Assembly (NCBI RefSeq): GCF_028747985.1
Contig: NZ_CP118108.1
Span: 3,477,501 to 3,541,500 of the forward strand
Direction: 5' to 3'
DNA length: 64,000 bases
Source: Paenibacillus urinalis
GTDB taxonomy: Bacteria > Bacillota > Bacilli > Paenibacillales > Paenibacillaceae
The position numbers and the translations under genes are program-made. The notes beneath the pieces are model-generated. The model was not told the origin of the DNA. It searched no databases and saw nothing but the letters and a program-made list of their open reading frames with translations. Shown here in pieces: positions 46,147 to 53,751 of this stretch (the stretch's first letter is position 1; each line of letters opens with the position of its first letter).

Positions 46147-46980
46147 TTATGCTCCCCTCTCCAGCTGCTTCAAGATTGTACGCAAACCTGCATTTTCCAT
46201 AATGCATTTGGCCAGCTCCCGAATGCTCGAAGCGTGCTCACCCCGTTGACCGTTTTTCTTGTCCAAATTCATGTTCTGCTGCAAATAAGAAGGTACATCC
46301 CGCCGATTCCAGGCATCCTTAAATTCAGTACAGTAAGGCACTCCAATGACCGGGTGTTTGTAATTAAAGCGCCGCTTCATATTGTTTATGGAACAATGGG
46401 AATCTGTGTCATAATGCCCCACTGTCATGATAACCTTTTTGTTTTCCAGGTCTTTTTTTAATTCTGTATCGCCAAAATAATTTTCCAGCACTCTCAAGTT
46501 TTGATCCAAGTTAATGACGACCACATCAGCATCCTTCAACATATCTCGCTCCATCCTGTCTCTATTTCCGGCATCCAGCATGACAAGATCATATACCTCA
46601 CTTGCCGTCTTCAATACCGAAGGCATATATTTTGCATATTCTTCATTTACATCTATCCCATTCTGCATTCTTGCTCCTGGCAGCAAATCCAGCTGTCTGG
46701 ACAAAGGCACCGTATAATCTCTGAATTTGTCTCTCGTAAGACTGCCGCTTAAATACAGCCGCAGCAATGCGTCCCACCCGGTAGTTGCAAATATGCTCGT
46801 CATATGGTCCATGCTGTCCTCTCTGACTGGCAGCGCTGCTTCTATACTGTCTCCCGCTCTATGCATATGCATAGACAAGACACGGACATGGTGCGTGAGT
46901 GTAATCATCAGTGCGGACAAAATGAGGTGAGAAGATGTTCCTCTCCCGTTTACCGGGCTCCAAAATACAACAGTGCTCAT
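46147..46980 (-). CDS. MinD/CpaE-like protein with degenerate P-loop
   Basis: 277 residues, cytosolic. The N-terminus FWSPVNGRGTSSHLILSAL has the place and shape of a deviant Walker A, but both lysines are replaced (V-N-G-R-G-T-S-S). Later strands fit the SIMIBI fold: YDLVMLDAGNRDRME (Walker A' / switch) and DADVVVINLDQNLRVLEN. TadZ/CpaE proteins localise Tad pili and are known to have atypical loops, so a polar targeting or scaffold role is likely. Overlaps the preceding gene by 4 bases. Confidence 0.7.
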   Translation of the reverse strand: MSTVVFWSPVNGRGTSSHLILSALMITLTHHVRVLSMHMHRAGDSIEAALPVREDSMDHMTSIFATTGWDALLRLYLSGSLTRDKFRDYTVPLSRQLDLLPGARMQNGIDVNEEYAKYMPSVLKTASEVYDLVMLDAGNRDRMERDMLKDADVVVINLDQNLRVLENYFGDTELKKDLENKKVIMTVGHYDTDSHCSINNMKRRFNYKHPVIGVPYCTEFKDAWNRRDVPSYLQQNMNLDKKNGQRGEHASSIRELAKCIMENAGLRTILKQLERGA

Positions 46981-47684
46981 GCTCTCTTCCTCTCTCTCGA
47001 TTGTAGTGCCCGCCTTGTCTCGGCAGGCTCAATGCCAGCAACCATTTCCATTAACTCGGCAAGCGACTTCTTGTAATCTCTGGAGTAATGCCGAAAGCTG
47101 CGTCTTCGATGATGCTCGTTCTCAAGCCGTACCGCTGTATCCAGTTCATCTGAGCGGAACCAAACCGGGCTGCCCTGGAATTCAATCGGACTATCCTCAT
47201 AGTAAGCCCAAATATAAGACTCGATGTGCGTATCTACCGCCTCTATATAGAGCTTATAAAACGGAGGAAGACGATCCACAACCATCTGGCTGCACAGCTC
47301 TTTAATCCACGCTTTGCCACACTCCAGGGTCATGCGTGAGTAATCCGTCGTCCATACTCTTGCTGCAGCGGATAGCCATTGATCCGTGTTCAGGAACCCC
47401 GTAAGCTCAATGTCAAAGATCACATAGTCATAGAGGACATCTTCATTCAACTCGAGTAACGCCTGCTCAACCTCGTTAAATTGCCGATATCCAATGGCTA
47501 CATCAAAGCCTTCATATTCTGTAACGGCTGGAGTAGAATGACCTTCCTCAATACAATATCGATATCGTCCATCTACAGTACCATCGACTAAAATGACCCG
47601 ATATCCGCTGACAGACAAAATTTTGCTCATATTAAGCAGCAGATCGGTTTTGTCACACGGCCCGGCAAAAACATAGCTTTTCAC
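46977..47684 (-). CDS. Second MinD-fold protein of the cluster
   Basis: 235 residues from GTG 47684, which overlaps the CpaB-like gene by 4 bases (GGGGGAA upstream). The N-terminus VKSYVFAGPCDKTDLLLNMS, followed by GYRVILVDGTVDGRYRY and YDYVIFDIELTGFLN, follows the MinD fold. The P-loop is short but keeps a Lys-Thr pair (residues 12-13). The C-terminal about 60 residues are basic (HHRRRSFRHYSRDYKK) and may bind a membrane or nucleic acid. No closer family is recognised. Confidence 0.65.
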   Translation of the reverse strand: MKSYVFAGPCDKTDLLLNMSKILSVSGYRVILVDGTVDGRYRYCIEEGHSTPAVTEYEGFDVAIGYRQFNEVEQALLELNEDVLYDYVIFDIELTGFLNTDQWLSAAARVWTTDYSRMTLECGKAWIKELCSQMVVDRLPPFYKLYIEAVDTHIESYIWAYYEDSPIEFQGSPVWFRSDELDTAVRLENEHHRRRSFRHYSRDYKKSLAELMEMVAGIEPAETRRALQSRERKRA

Positions 47685-48685
47685 TCGGTTCCCCCTTCCT
47701 GTGCTGTATCCATATTCGTATCCTTCCATAAGGTCTCTTCATCATTTGATGCATCTAATAGACTATTGCCATTGTCTACTTGCTCGTTCAAGGTGTTGTT
47801 CCAGTGCGAGGTTCTGTTATCATTCGTGCGAGCAAGTCCATCCTCAATGGATTCAGACACCATGTAATTGGATGAGGAGGATTCATTTAATGCCCTTTCC
47901 AAGGAACTGCGCAGCTGCGCAGCAAGTGCCTGCTCGGCCAGATCTACGATATTAGGATTGGATTCGATCAGCGTCAGCACTTCCTTATTGGCTGGATAGG
48001 TTGGTATTGCACGTTCTTGAAGTTCAGGTTCTACATATGTAAGAGAATATAATGAGGCTTTGTGAAGATAGGCATCTACCATGGCACTCGATAAAGTGAG
48101 TATCTCTGCTTCTGTTAAAGTCATCCACATCGTGGCCCCATCCAGATCGTGAACCTTCTTCTTCGATAGTACAATGTAATCCTGTCCTGTAGGGAACTGA
48201 ATCCGGACATCAATCCGATCACCTGCATCCAATTGTGAGGGACGGGCAATAACCGAAATTTCTCGATTCCTTAAGTCATCCGGTGTCGGCTCCTCGTCAT
48301 ATAGCATTGCGGCAGTAAGCGAGGTACCGGCCTTGAGCTCAATCTTCGCCACACTTCCCGCAATATCATCCAGCTCACTTATTAAGTTGACAGGTGCTTG
48401 TCCTTGCGGTACCTTCACTGCTCTTACATCTGAATCTTTGATTGATGCTCCTGCCTGAATATCATGTACCATCACATAACCTGTCTTGCTATCCTTCTGT
48501 TCGGCTACAAGCTGTTTTTTAATCTCCAGAAGCTCTTGTTCATGCTTCAATTCCAGTGAATCTGCGGAGTCCTTGTCCAATTTCCAGTCGTACAGCAATA
48601 ATCCACTAAACAAAATACTTGCTGCTCCCGCTCCGATGAGTCCGGCATAAATCTTTTTCTTGCTCTGTTTACGAAGTTTAGACAC
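47681..48685 (-). CDS. CpaB/RcpC-like SAF-domain protein
   Basis: 334 residues. One N-terminal transmembrane helix (about 12-30), a short coiled coil (about 40-60), then an SAF domain: GYVMVHDIQAGASIKDSDVR ... LKAGTSLTAAMLYDEE, and a second domain with ISVIARPSQLDAGDRIDVRI. This is the CpaB plan, the periplasmic or external component of Tad systems that binds glycan in other bacteria. The C-terminal about 90 residues are Asn/Ser/Asp-rich and probably disordered. It lies 27 bp after the kinase gene. Confidence 0.8.
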   Translation of the reverse strand: MSKLRKQSKKKIYAGLIGAGAASILFSGLLLYDWKLDKDSADSLELKHEQELLEIKKQLVAEQKDSKTGYVMVHDIQAGASIKDSDVRAVKVPQGQAPVNLISELDDIAGSVAKIELKAGTSLTAAMLYDEEPTPDDLRNREISVIARPSQLDAGDRIDVRIQFPTGQDYIVLSKKKVHDLDGATMWMTLTEAEILTLSSAMVDAYLHKASLYSLTYVEPELQERAIPTYPANKEVLTLIESNPNIVDLAEQALAAQLRSSLERALNESSSSNYMVSESIEDGLARTNDNRTSHWNNTLNEQVDNGNSLLDASNDEETLWKDTNMDTAQEGGTE

Positions 48686-48712
48686 TCGTGGGTCTCCTTT
48701 ACTAAACTCTAC

Positions 48713-50185
48713 TTATGCTTTTTTGAATAAGAACCTTCTTCTCTTGCCAATCGGTTTAATCGTGTGTAACAGCTCATGCAACACCTCATCCATTTGCTCT
48801 GTACGGTCAAAAGGATCAAAATGTGGCGGAACACTGTAAACTCTGGTTGAATCCATCCTTTTCCTCATTCTGTTCACCGTCTCCTTGGAGGCAAGCGGCA
48901 GCAGATAAGTCCATTTTAATTTGGGCTGATTAGGATACGATTGCATAAACGAGGCCATGTCATCCTGCTTCCATTCGGCAGCAGCATTTACGACTATAGG
49001 AAGATCACTTCTGAAAAACTCTTCCATCTGACTGTAGTCTCTCTCGCTCCCCAGATCCAGGACGACATATTGATAGCTGCCTCCCAGAAGCTCAACCATC
49101 TCATACTTGCTGCTTCTCTGGACATAATGAACTCCTTCAATATCAAAGCTCTTGGCCTGAATATGCTCAGCATCGCGGTAAGCAATTGCCTTAATCCTGG
49201 AAAAAGCAACAGACCGCTTCGACATCTCAATTATGGCCACCTTGTTACCCAGTCTGGCTAAATAATGGCTGATCGCAATTGCGGTATGGGTTACACCTGC
49301 TCCAGCGGCTGTACCGGTGAGTGCAACAATTCGAGTTCCCTGCATCATGCCATCAGACGTTCTAATCACATTCCCATGCTCATAGTGTTCAGATAATCTA
49401 TACATTTCCTCTCTAAGCTCATTGATCGATTGGTATCTGGCCTGTGGTTCATACCTTAACAGCCGTCTCATAACAGGTATATATTTTCGAACGCTTTCAT
49501 TCCTAAGCAGCTGCTCCACGCCAGCGATCCATTCACTATGTGCTCCTCTAGTTGACATGTACAGAAACAATGCCCCCAGACTGTATAAATCGCTCCTTGC
49601 ATCCGTCTGCCCTGAACCAAACTGTTCAGGAGCTGCGAAGCCGATCGTACCAAGCTTCACCGTGTCTTCATTACCAGAGAGCTTGTACTTTCTGGCGATT
49701 CCAAAATCAATCAATCGAATCTCGTCATGCTGGGCGATCATAATATTGCCGGGCTTCAAATCACGATAGATCATCGGCGGTGTAAGCCCATGTAAATAAT
49801 CCAACACCTCCATAATTTGATGAATAATTCTAATCATCGTATTGACTGGGATCTGAAATTGTTTATGCTGCAGATACTCCTGGAGTGTTATTCCATCAAT
49901 AAAGTCCATGACCAAATAACTGTATCCGTCCTCATCCGGCGCAAAAAAATCTACAATATGCGGGAGTCTGGAATGGTGCAATGTAATTAAGGTCTCCGCT
50001 TCTGACACGATACTCCCATGGAACTCCGGGAGGCTCACATTTTCCTTGACAGCCCATTTCTTGCCGGGCAGCTTGAGATCCTCAGCCAGATAAACATGGC
50101 TCATACCTCCAGTTCCAATTTTTCGAATCACACGATATCTCCCTCCGAGGACTGAGCCTCGTTCCAAACGGGAAGGCTGCTTCAT
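48713..50185 (-). CDS. Ser/Thr protein kinase fused to a CpaE/MinD-like domain
   Basis: 490 residues, no transmembrane helix. N-terminal Hanks-type kinase (about 14-265): Gly loop IGTGGMSHVYLAED, Lys47 in WAVKE, catalytic loop MIYRDLKPGNIM (Asp142), DFG at 160-162, APE in GFAAPEQFG; all key residues are present, so it should be active. The C-terminal part (about 283-475) starts TRIVALTGTAAGAGVTHTAI and continues NKVAIIEMSK and YQYVVLDLGSERD, a MinD/CpaE fold whose P-loop lacks both lysines. The last residues are basic (GKRRRFLFKK). First gene of the train, under the promoter and leader hairpin upstream. AGGGGG lies 6 bases before the ATG. Confidence 0.85.
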   Translation of the reverse strand: MKQPSRLERGSVLGGRYRVIRKIGTGGMSHVYLAEDLKLPGKKWAVKENVSLPEFHGSIVSEAETLITLHHSRLPHIVDFFAPDEDGYSYLVMDFIDGITLQEYLQHKQFQIPVNTMIRIIHQIMEVLDYLHGLTPPMIYRDLKPGNIMIAQHDEIRLIDFGIARKYKLSGNEDTVKLGTIGFAAPEQFGSGQTDARSDLYSLGALFLYMSTRGAHSEWIAGVEQLLRNESVRKYIPVMRRLLRYEPQARYQSINELREEMYRLSEHYEHGNVIRTSDGMMQGTRIVALTGTAAGAGVTHTAIAISHYLARLGNKVAIIEMSKRSVAFSRIKAIAYRDAEHIQAKSFDIEGVHYVQRSSKYEMVELLGGSYQYVVLDLGSERDYSQMEEFFRSDLPIVVNAAAEWKQDDMASFMQSYPNQPKLKWTYLLPLASKETVNRMRKRMDSTRVYSVPPHFDPFDRTEQMDEVLHELLHTIKPIGKRRRFLFKKA

Positions 50186-50206
50186 TCAAAACCCCCTAAC
50201 AGGCAC

Positions 50207-50275
50207 AAAAAAAAGGAAAGCCCCTATAGCGGTCTGCAGAATCCTGCTGAACCTTGGCTATAGGGATGCTTTCCC
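50207..50275 (-). terminator. Leader hairpin with U8: attenuator candidate for the Tad-like cluster
   Basis: On the minus strand GGAAAGC and CCCTATAGC pair with GCTATAGGG and GCTTTCC (7 bp, 2-base bulge, 9 bp) around a 26-base apical region with further pairing, followed by eight T (50207-50214). It lies after the promoter at 50303-50331 and only 21 bases before the kinase start, so transcripts must pass it to express the cluster. Confidence 0.8.
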
Positions 50276-50302
50276 ATTTCCGTACTGGTTAATTTTGGGT
50301 TA

Positions 50303-50331
50303 ATTATATGACATAGACAGGGATATGTAAA
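50303..50331 (-). promoter_or_regulatory. Sigma-A promoter of the Tad-like cluster
   Basis: Minus-strand TTTACA (50326-50331), exactly 17 bases, TATAAT (50303-50308). Transcription should begin near 50296, giving a leader of about 110 bases that contains the U8 hairpin. Confidence 0.8.
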
Positions 50332-50353
50332 GTGTTTTTTTGCTTTATATAGC

Positions 50354-50387
50354 AAAAGAGGATCACGGCTATAATAGACGGACCCTC
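50354..50387 (-). terminator. Weak terminator after the methyltransferase gene
   Basis: A 7-bp stem with one wobble (50358-50364 with 50381-50387) and four T on the minus strand, 19 bases after the stop at 50406. It separates the methyltransferase transcript from the Tad-like cluster. Confidence 0.5.
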
Positions 50388-50405
50388 TATATAAGATAAT
50401 GCGGC

Positions 50406-51455
50406 TTAGTACTTAATCATATATAGCGTGATTTCATCACGGTTATGGAATAGCTGCTTGGCTCTCTGCACCTGCATTCGAGCATCCTCGAATACTTCAA
50501 TAACTTCACGAATTAGGGCCATCGGCTTCTTATGCATAAGTTTAACCGTCACGACCGCCGTTCCTCCTGATTGAAGACTATCCAGTAAGCCTGTCACCAG
50601 TTTGGCCATAAGTTTCGGACTCCAGCTCATATCACATACGAGAAGATCAAACTCGTTATCTCTGAATTTGACATCGCCCGCATTCTTGGAGAGGTACTTC
50701 AGATTCGGATGATCCAGCAGGGAAGGGTTCATTTTCGCGGGATCTACCGCGGTGACTTGAAGGCCTCTTTCCAGAAGGAATGAAGTCCAGCCCCCCGGAG
50801 CTGCGCCGATATCGAGTGCACGATGAAAGGACGAGAAAGGGATACCCAGCGTTTTTTCCGCCTCTAGCAGCTTGAACTTTGCTCTTGAGATTTGTCCCTC
50901 TTCCTTCTGAAAACGAACTGCGCCTCCGTTCCAATCGGACAGATTATCCGCAGGAGCAGAGACGCCGGCATACAAGCGTTCTCCGGTCAGATAAACAGAG
51001 ACAACCTTGTCGGCATCCTGAACCGTATGTTCTGCATGCAATTCATCAATGCCGGCAAGTATATACTGCTTTAATGTACCCGAGGTTTCCGTCCATGCGC
51101 TTTCTTCGGTCTTACGCACCTGCAAGGCAAACGTCCCCTCTTGAAGGGCAGGATGTGCCATTAAATAGCGATATAGACGGGCAAATGAAGCCTCTTGATC
51201 CTCTACATTTTCTTCAAACTGAACTGGGAACACATGTCTCAAGAATATGAGCGGTTCCCTCGTGAGCAGGTCGTTCACTGCTGACTGCTCTCTCGGCAGG
51301 GTCGCCAGGAAGACTTCGCTCTGTACTATAACTGAGCTTTTCACACTCCCAAATACTCTTCGAAGCTCCTCTTGAGCATACGGAGCAAACCCATGATTTG
51401 CGGTACAAATGAATCTTGCAGAATGTGCTTCTGCGTATTGTTCTTGATTAGTCAA
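50406..51455 (-). CDS. FtsJ/RlmM-like 2'-O-methyltransferase
   Basis: A probable RNA 2'-O-ribose methyltransferase. The N-terminal about 160 residues are of THUMP/RlmM type; the C-terminal Rossmann domain has ALDIGAAPGGWTSFLLERG (SAM loop). The K-D-K-E tetrad can be read: Lys in RAKFKLLEA, Asp in VCDMSWSP, Lys in VTVKLMHKK, Glu in RDEITLYM. 349 residues. TTG start at 51455 with GGAGGTTAACC upstream. It is the last gene of the operon that begins with the HAD or glycosylase genes near 55.4 kb. The target (23S rRNA in RlmM) is inferred. Confidence 0.85.
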   Translation of the reverse strand: MTNQEQYAEAHSARFICTANHGFAPYAQEELRRVFGSVKSSVIVQSEVFLATLPREQSAVNDLLTREPLIFLRHVFPVQFEENVEDQEASFARLYRYLMAHPALQEGTFALQVRKTEESAWTETSGTLKQYILAGIDELHAEHTVQDADKVVSVYLTGERLYAGVSAPADNLSDWNGGAVRFQKEEGQISRAKFKLLEAEKTLGIPFSSFHRALDIGAAPGGWTSFLLERGLQVTAVDPAKMNPSLLDHPNLKYLSKNAGDVKFRDNEFDLLVCDMSWSPKLMAKLVTGLLDSLQSGGTAVVTVKLMHKKPMALIREVIEVFEDARMQVQRAKQLFHNRDEITLYMIKY

Positions 51456-51461
51456 AATAGG

Positions 51462-52235
51462 TTAACCTCCACTGCATACCCGTATCCATGGTCTGTCCTC
51501 GAACCAATCCAGCTCTACAGCAATACCATAGGTATGCATTATTGTTTCTTTTGTCAATACTTCCTTCTTAGGTCCTGCAGCTGCAACCATGCCATCCTTG
51601 ATAAGTGCAATATGAGTAAATAAGGGCATAATCTCTTCAATATGATGAGTCACATAGACGATCGAAATATCTTTGTTTCCGATCTCATCCACCGCTGACA
51701 GCATTTTTTCTCTCTCGAATAAATCAAGACCTGAGCACGGCTCGTCCATAATTAACAATTTGGGCTGTGCCATGAGTGAGCGGGCGAGGAGCACCTTTTT
51801 TCTTTCTCCTTGAGACAATGTCCCAAATGGCTGCTCCGCTAAATGAGCAAATCCAATCTCGGCCAGCCGGGCACGGGCCTGCTCCTGCACCTCGTCAGGA
51901 ATATGCTGATAGAAGCGTAGAAATGCAAAAGCACCCGTGGCCACAACCTCCCATACCGGATCCTTCAGTGCGAGCTTTTCAATCAGTGTTTGACTGATGT
52001 AGCCAATCTCCTTACGAACTTCGCGCACGTCGCATTCGCCATACAAGTAATCCAGTACTTTTACCTTGCCCTCAGAGGGAAACATATAACCCATGGTCAT
52101 CTCAAGTATGGTCGTTTTGCCGCTGCCGTTTCTACCAAGAATGACCCAGTTTTCTCCTGCCTTCATTTCAAGATTAACATCATTTAATATTTGCTTGTCT
52201 CCCCGGCGAAGACTGACGTGCTCCATTTCGATCAT
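51462..52235 (-). CDS. ABC ATPase, YlmA/ModF-like
   Basis: A single ABC domain, 257 residues: Walker A GRNGSGKTTILEM (about 34-46), signature LSQGERKKVLLARSL, Walker B LLIMDEPCSGLD, H-loop YVTHHIEEI. Lacks any permease neighbour; the wording of the signature and the C-terminal extension are like the B. subtilis YlmA group. ATG 52235 has AGGAGGGTAATC upstream and overlaps the thioredoxin-like gene by 4 bases. Function unknown; not necessarily transport. Confidence 0.85.
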   Translation of the reverse strand: MIEMEHVSLRRGDKQILNDVNLEMKAGENWVILGRNGSGKTTILEMTMGYMFPSEGKVKVLDYLYGECDVREVRKEIGYISQTLIEKLALKDPVWEVVATGAFAFLRFYQHIPDEVQEQARARLAEIGFAHLAEQPFGTLSQGERKKVLLARSLMAQPKLLIMDEPCSGLDLFEREKMLSAVDEIGNKDISIVYVTHHIEEIMPLFTHIALIKDGMVAAAGPKKEVLTKETIMHTYGIAVELDWFEDRPWIRVCSGG

Positions 52236-52546
52236 ATGATTACCCTCCTGATTTGAGAGAGCAGATGCTCTACGGATTCCATTCGATATATCGATGTAGG
52301 GAGTTCTTTTGCACCGCTAAACAGCAATACGGCAGGGACGCTCCTGATCTGGTATTGCTGTACGAGACTTTGAATCTGGGTGATATTCGCTTCATATAAA
52401 ACGCCTGAAGGCAATAAGTGCTCACATACCTCCAGCATACGCCGAGCTGCATGACATGTACCGCATAACGGAGTGTAGACAAACAAGGCAAAAGCCTGTC
52501 CCTCCCAAGCCATCTTCAAAATTCCTTGTTCAGTAGCTTCAATCAT
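52232..52546 (-). CDS. Thioredoxin-like protein
   Basis: 104 residues with CGTC (PLCGTCHAARRML, about 27-39) in the active-site position and the cis-Pro loop RSVPAVLLFSG. The surrounding sequence differs from canonical WCGPC thioredoxin, so this is a divergent family member. ATG 52546, AGGA upstream. Overlaps the ATPase gene by 4 bases and follows the cREC gene by 2 bases. Confidence 0.85.
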   Translation of the reverse strand: MIEATEQGILKMAWEGQAFALFVYTPLCGTCHAARRMLEVCEHLLPSGVLYEANITQIQSLVQQYQIRSVPAVLLFSGAKELPTSIYRMESVEHLLSQIRRVII

Positions 52547-52548
52547 GC

Positions 52549-52890
52549 CTAATCCTGCCTCACAGTACCTGAAATGCTCGCTAGCAATTCATAAGGAATG
52601 GGACCGTTATGCACTTCTACATCTTCAGGCTTGTTTGAATACAGCAATTCATACATGGCTCTTCTTCCATAGTCACTCGAGGTATGCAGATATATTTTCT
52701 CGGGATACACGTTGCGTTCCACAATAAAAGAAGCGATCTCAAGCCCTGTCGGCTTGTCATAACCCAGATCATAGTCTAATGACAAAATGTTTACTCCATA
52801 TTCATTGAGCAGCAGCTTACATTCTTCTGCATCTCGAGCAAGTGTGAATCCTGGAGGGCAAGCCCGGTAATCATCCAAAAAAATGTTCAT
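52549..52890 (-). CDS. Cyclic-phosphate-processing receiver (cREC) domain protein
   Basis: 113 residues forming a receiver-like domain alone: MNIFLDDYRACPPGFTLARD (acidic pocket plus the R-x2-P motif), ILSLDYDLGYDKPTG (Asp), IYLHTSSDYGRRAM. This is the pattern of cREC proteins, which have been proposed to act on cyclic or terminal phosphates in RNA and conflict systems. GGAGAGGAGAGC precedes the ATG. It lies 20 bp after the endonuclease IV gene. Confidence 0.75.
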   Translation of the reverse strand: MNIFLDDYRACPPGFTLARDAEECKLLLNEYGVNILSLDYDLGYDKPTGLEIASFIVERNVYPEKIYLHTSSDYGRRAMYELLYSNKPEDVEVHNGPIPYELLASISGTVRQD

Positions 52891-52910
52891 GAACCGCTCT
52901 CCTCTCCTCG

Positions 52911-53750
52911 TTAGTTTAGCCAGGAACGAATCTGCTCGATATCGTCCTTGTGACTTCCATCGTCACCTTTTTCACTTTCGAGAACCCAGATACAGTCTGC
53001 GAGCTCCTCGCGGTTTAACAGCCATGACAGTCCATCCACGCCAATTTTTCCTCTGCCGACCCGTTCATGCCGATCTTTAAATGACCGGAAGCCATACTTA
53101 GAGTCATTGACATGGACGGCAATCAGCTGAGCCCAATACCCTGTATCATGTCCCTTTTGTATCATCTGATCATCTGTCGTCCCATTCCATAACCCGCTCG
53201 CAAAAGCATGGCATGTATCGAGACAGAATCCGATCGCTCCCGCATGACTCGATAAGCTTCGGATCTGAACGATTTCTTCCATCGTCGTACCCATTGGACC
53301 ATGATCCCCAGCCTGATTCTCAATCAGAAGCTTGGCCTTACCAGACCAGCCGGACAACACCTCATCCATAAACTGGATGACATTGCGATAGGACTGCAGC
53401 GGATCCTCTGTCTTGGCATGTCCAAAATGGACAACCACGCCTGCTGAGCCGCAAGCTTCTGCTATCTCCAGATCATTTTTGAGAGAGGCAACCATCGACT
53501 CGTACAGATCCGTTCCTTTTAACTTCCCTACAGCGGGATTCGTAGGATAAGGCGAATGTGCAATAGACTGGATATGATGCTCAGTACAATATAATTTACA
53601 TCTTGCAGCCTCCGTCTGATCATAGGCCTTGGTCCCGAGACCACGAGGGTTCTTTGGAAAATACTGAAATGAAGTGCCTCCCATGTCATGCGCCCTCATT
53701 GCAGCCTGTTTGTATCCTCCCCTCGTGCTCACATGTCCCCCAATGTACAA
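52911..53750 (-). CDS. nfo: Endonuclease IV
   Basis: An AP endonuclease of base-excision repair, a zinc TIM barrel. MYIGGHVSTRGGYKQAAMRA, VVVHFGHAK, LLIENQAG, GFCLDTCHAFASG, VHVNDSKYGFRSFKDRHERV and WVLESEKGDD bring the metal ligands in order. 279 residues. TTG start at 53750, two bases from the glycosylase stop, with GAAGGAAG upstream. It pairs naturally with the Fpg-type glycosylase before it, which generates its substrate. Confidence 0.94.
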   Translation of the reverse strand: MYIGGHVSTRGGYKQAAMRAHDMGGTSFQYFPKNPRGLGTKAYDQTEAARCKLYCTEHHIQSIAHSPYPTNPAVGKLKGTDLYESMVASLKNDLEIAEACGSAGVVVHFGHAKTEDPLQSYRNVIQFMDEVLSGWSGKAKLLIENQAGDHGPMGTTMEEIVQIRSLSSHAGAIGFCLDTCHAFASGLWNGTTDDQMIQKGHDTGYWAQLIAVHVNDSKYGFRSFKDRHERVGRGKIGVDGLSWLLNREELADCIWVLESEKGDDGSHKDDIEQIRSWLN

Positions 53751-53751
53751 G

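Noticed and set aside
50207..50275. Leader of the Tad-like cluster as a c-di-GMP or other known riboswitch
   Set aside because: No conserved core of a riboswitch class that I know could be matched; only a long hairpin with a U-run is supported.
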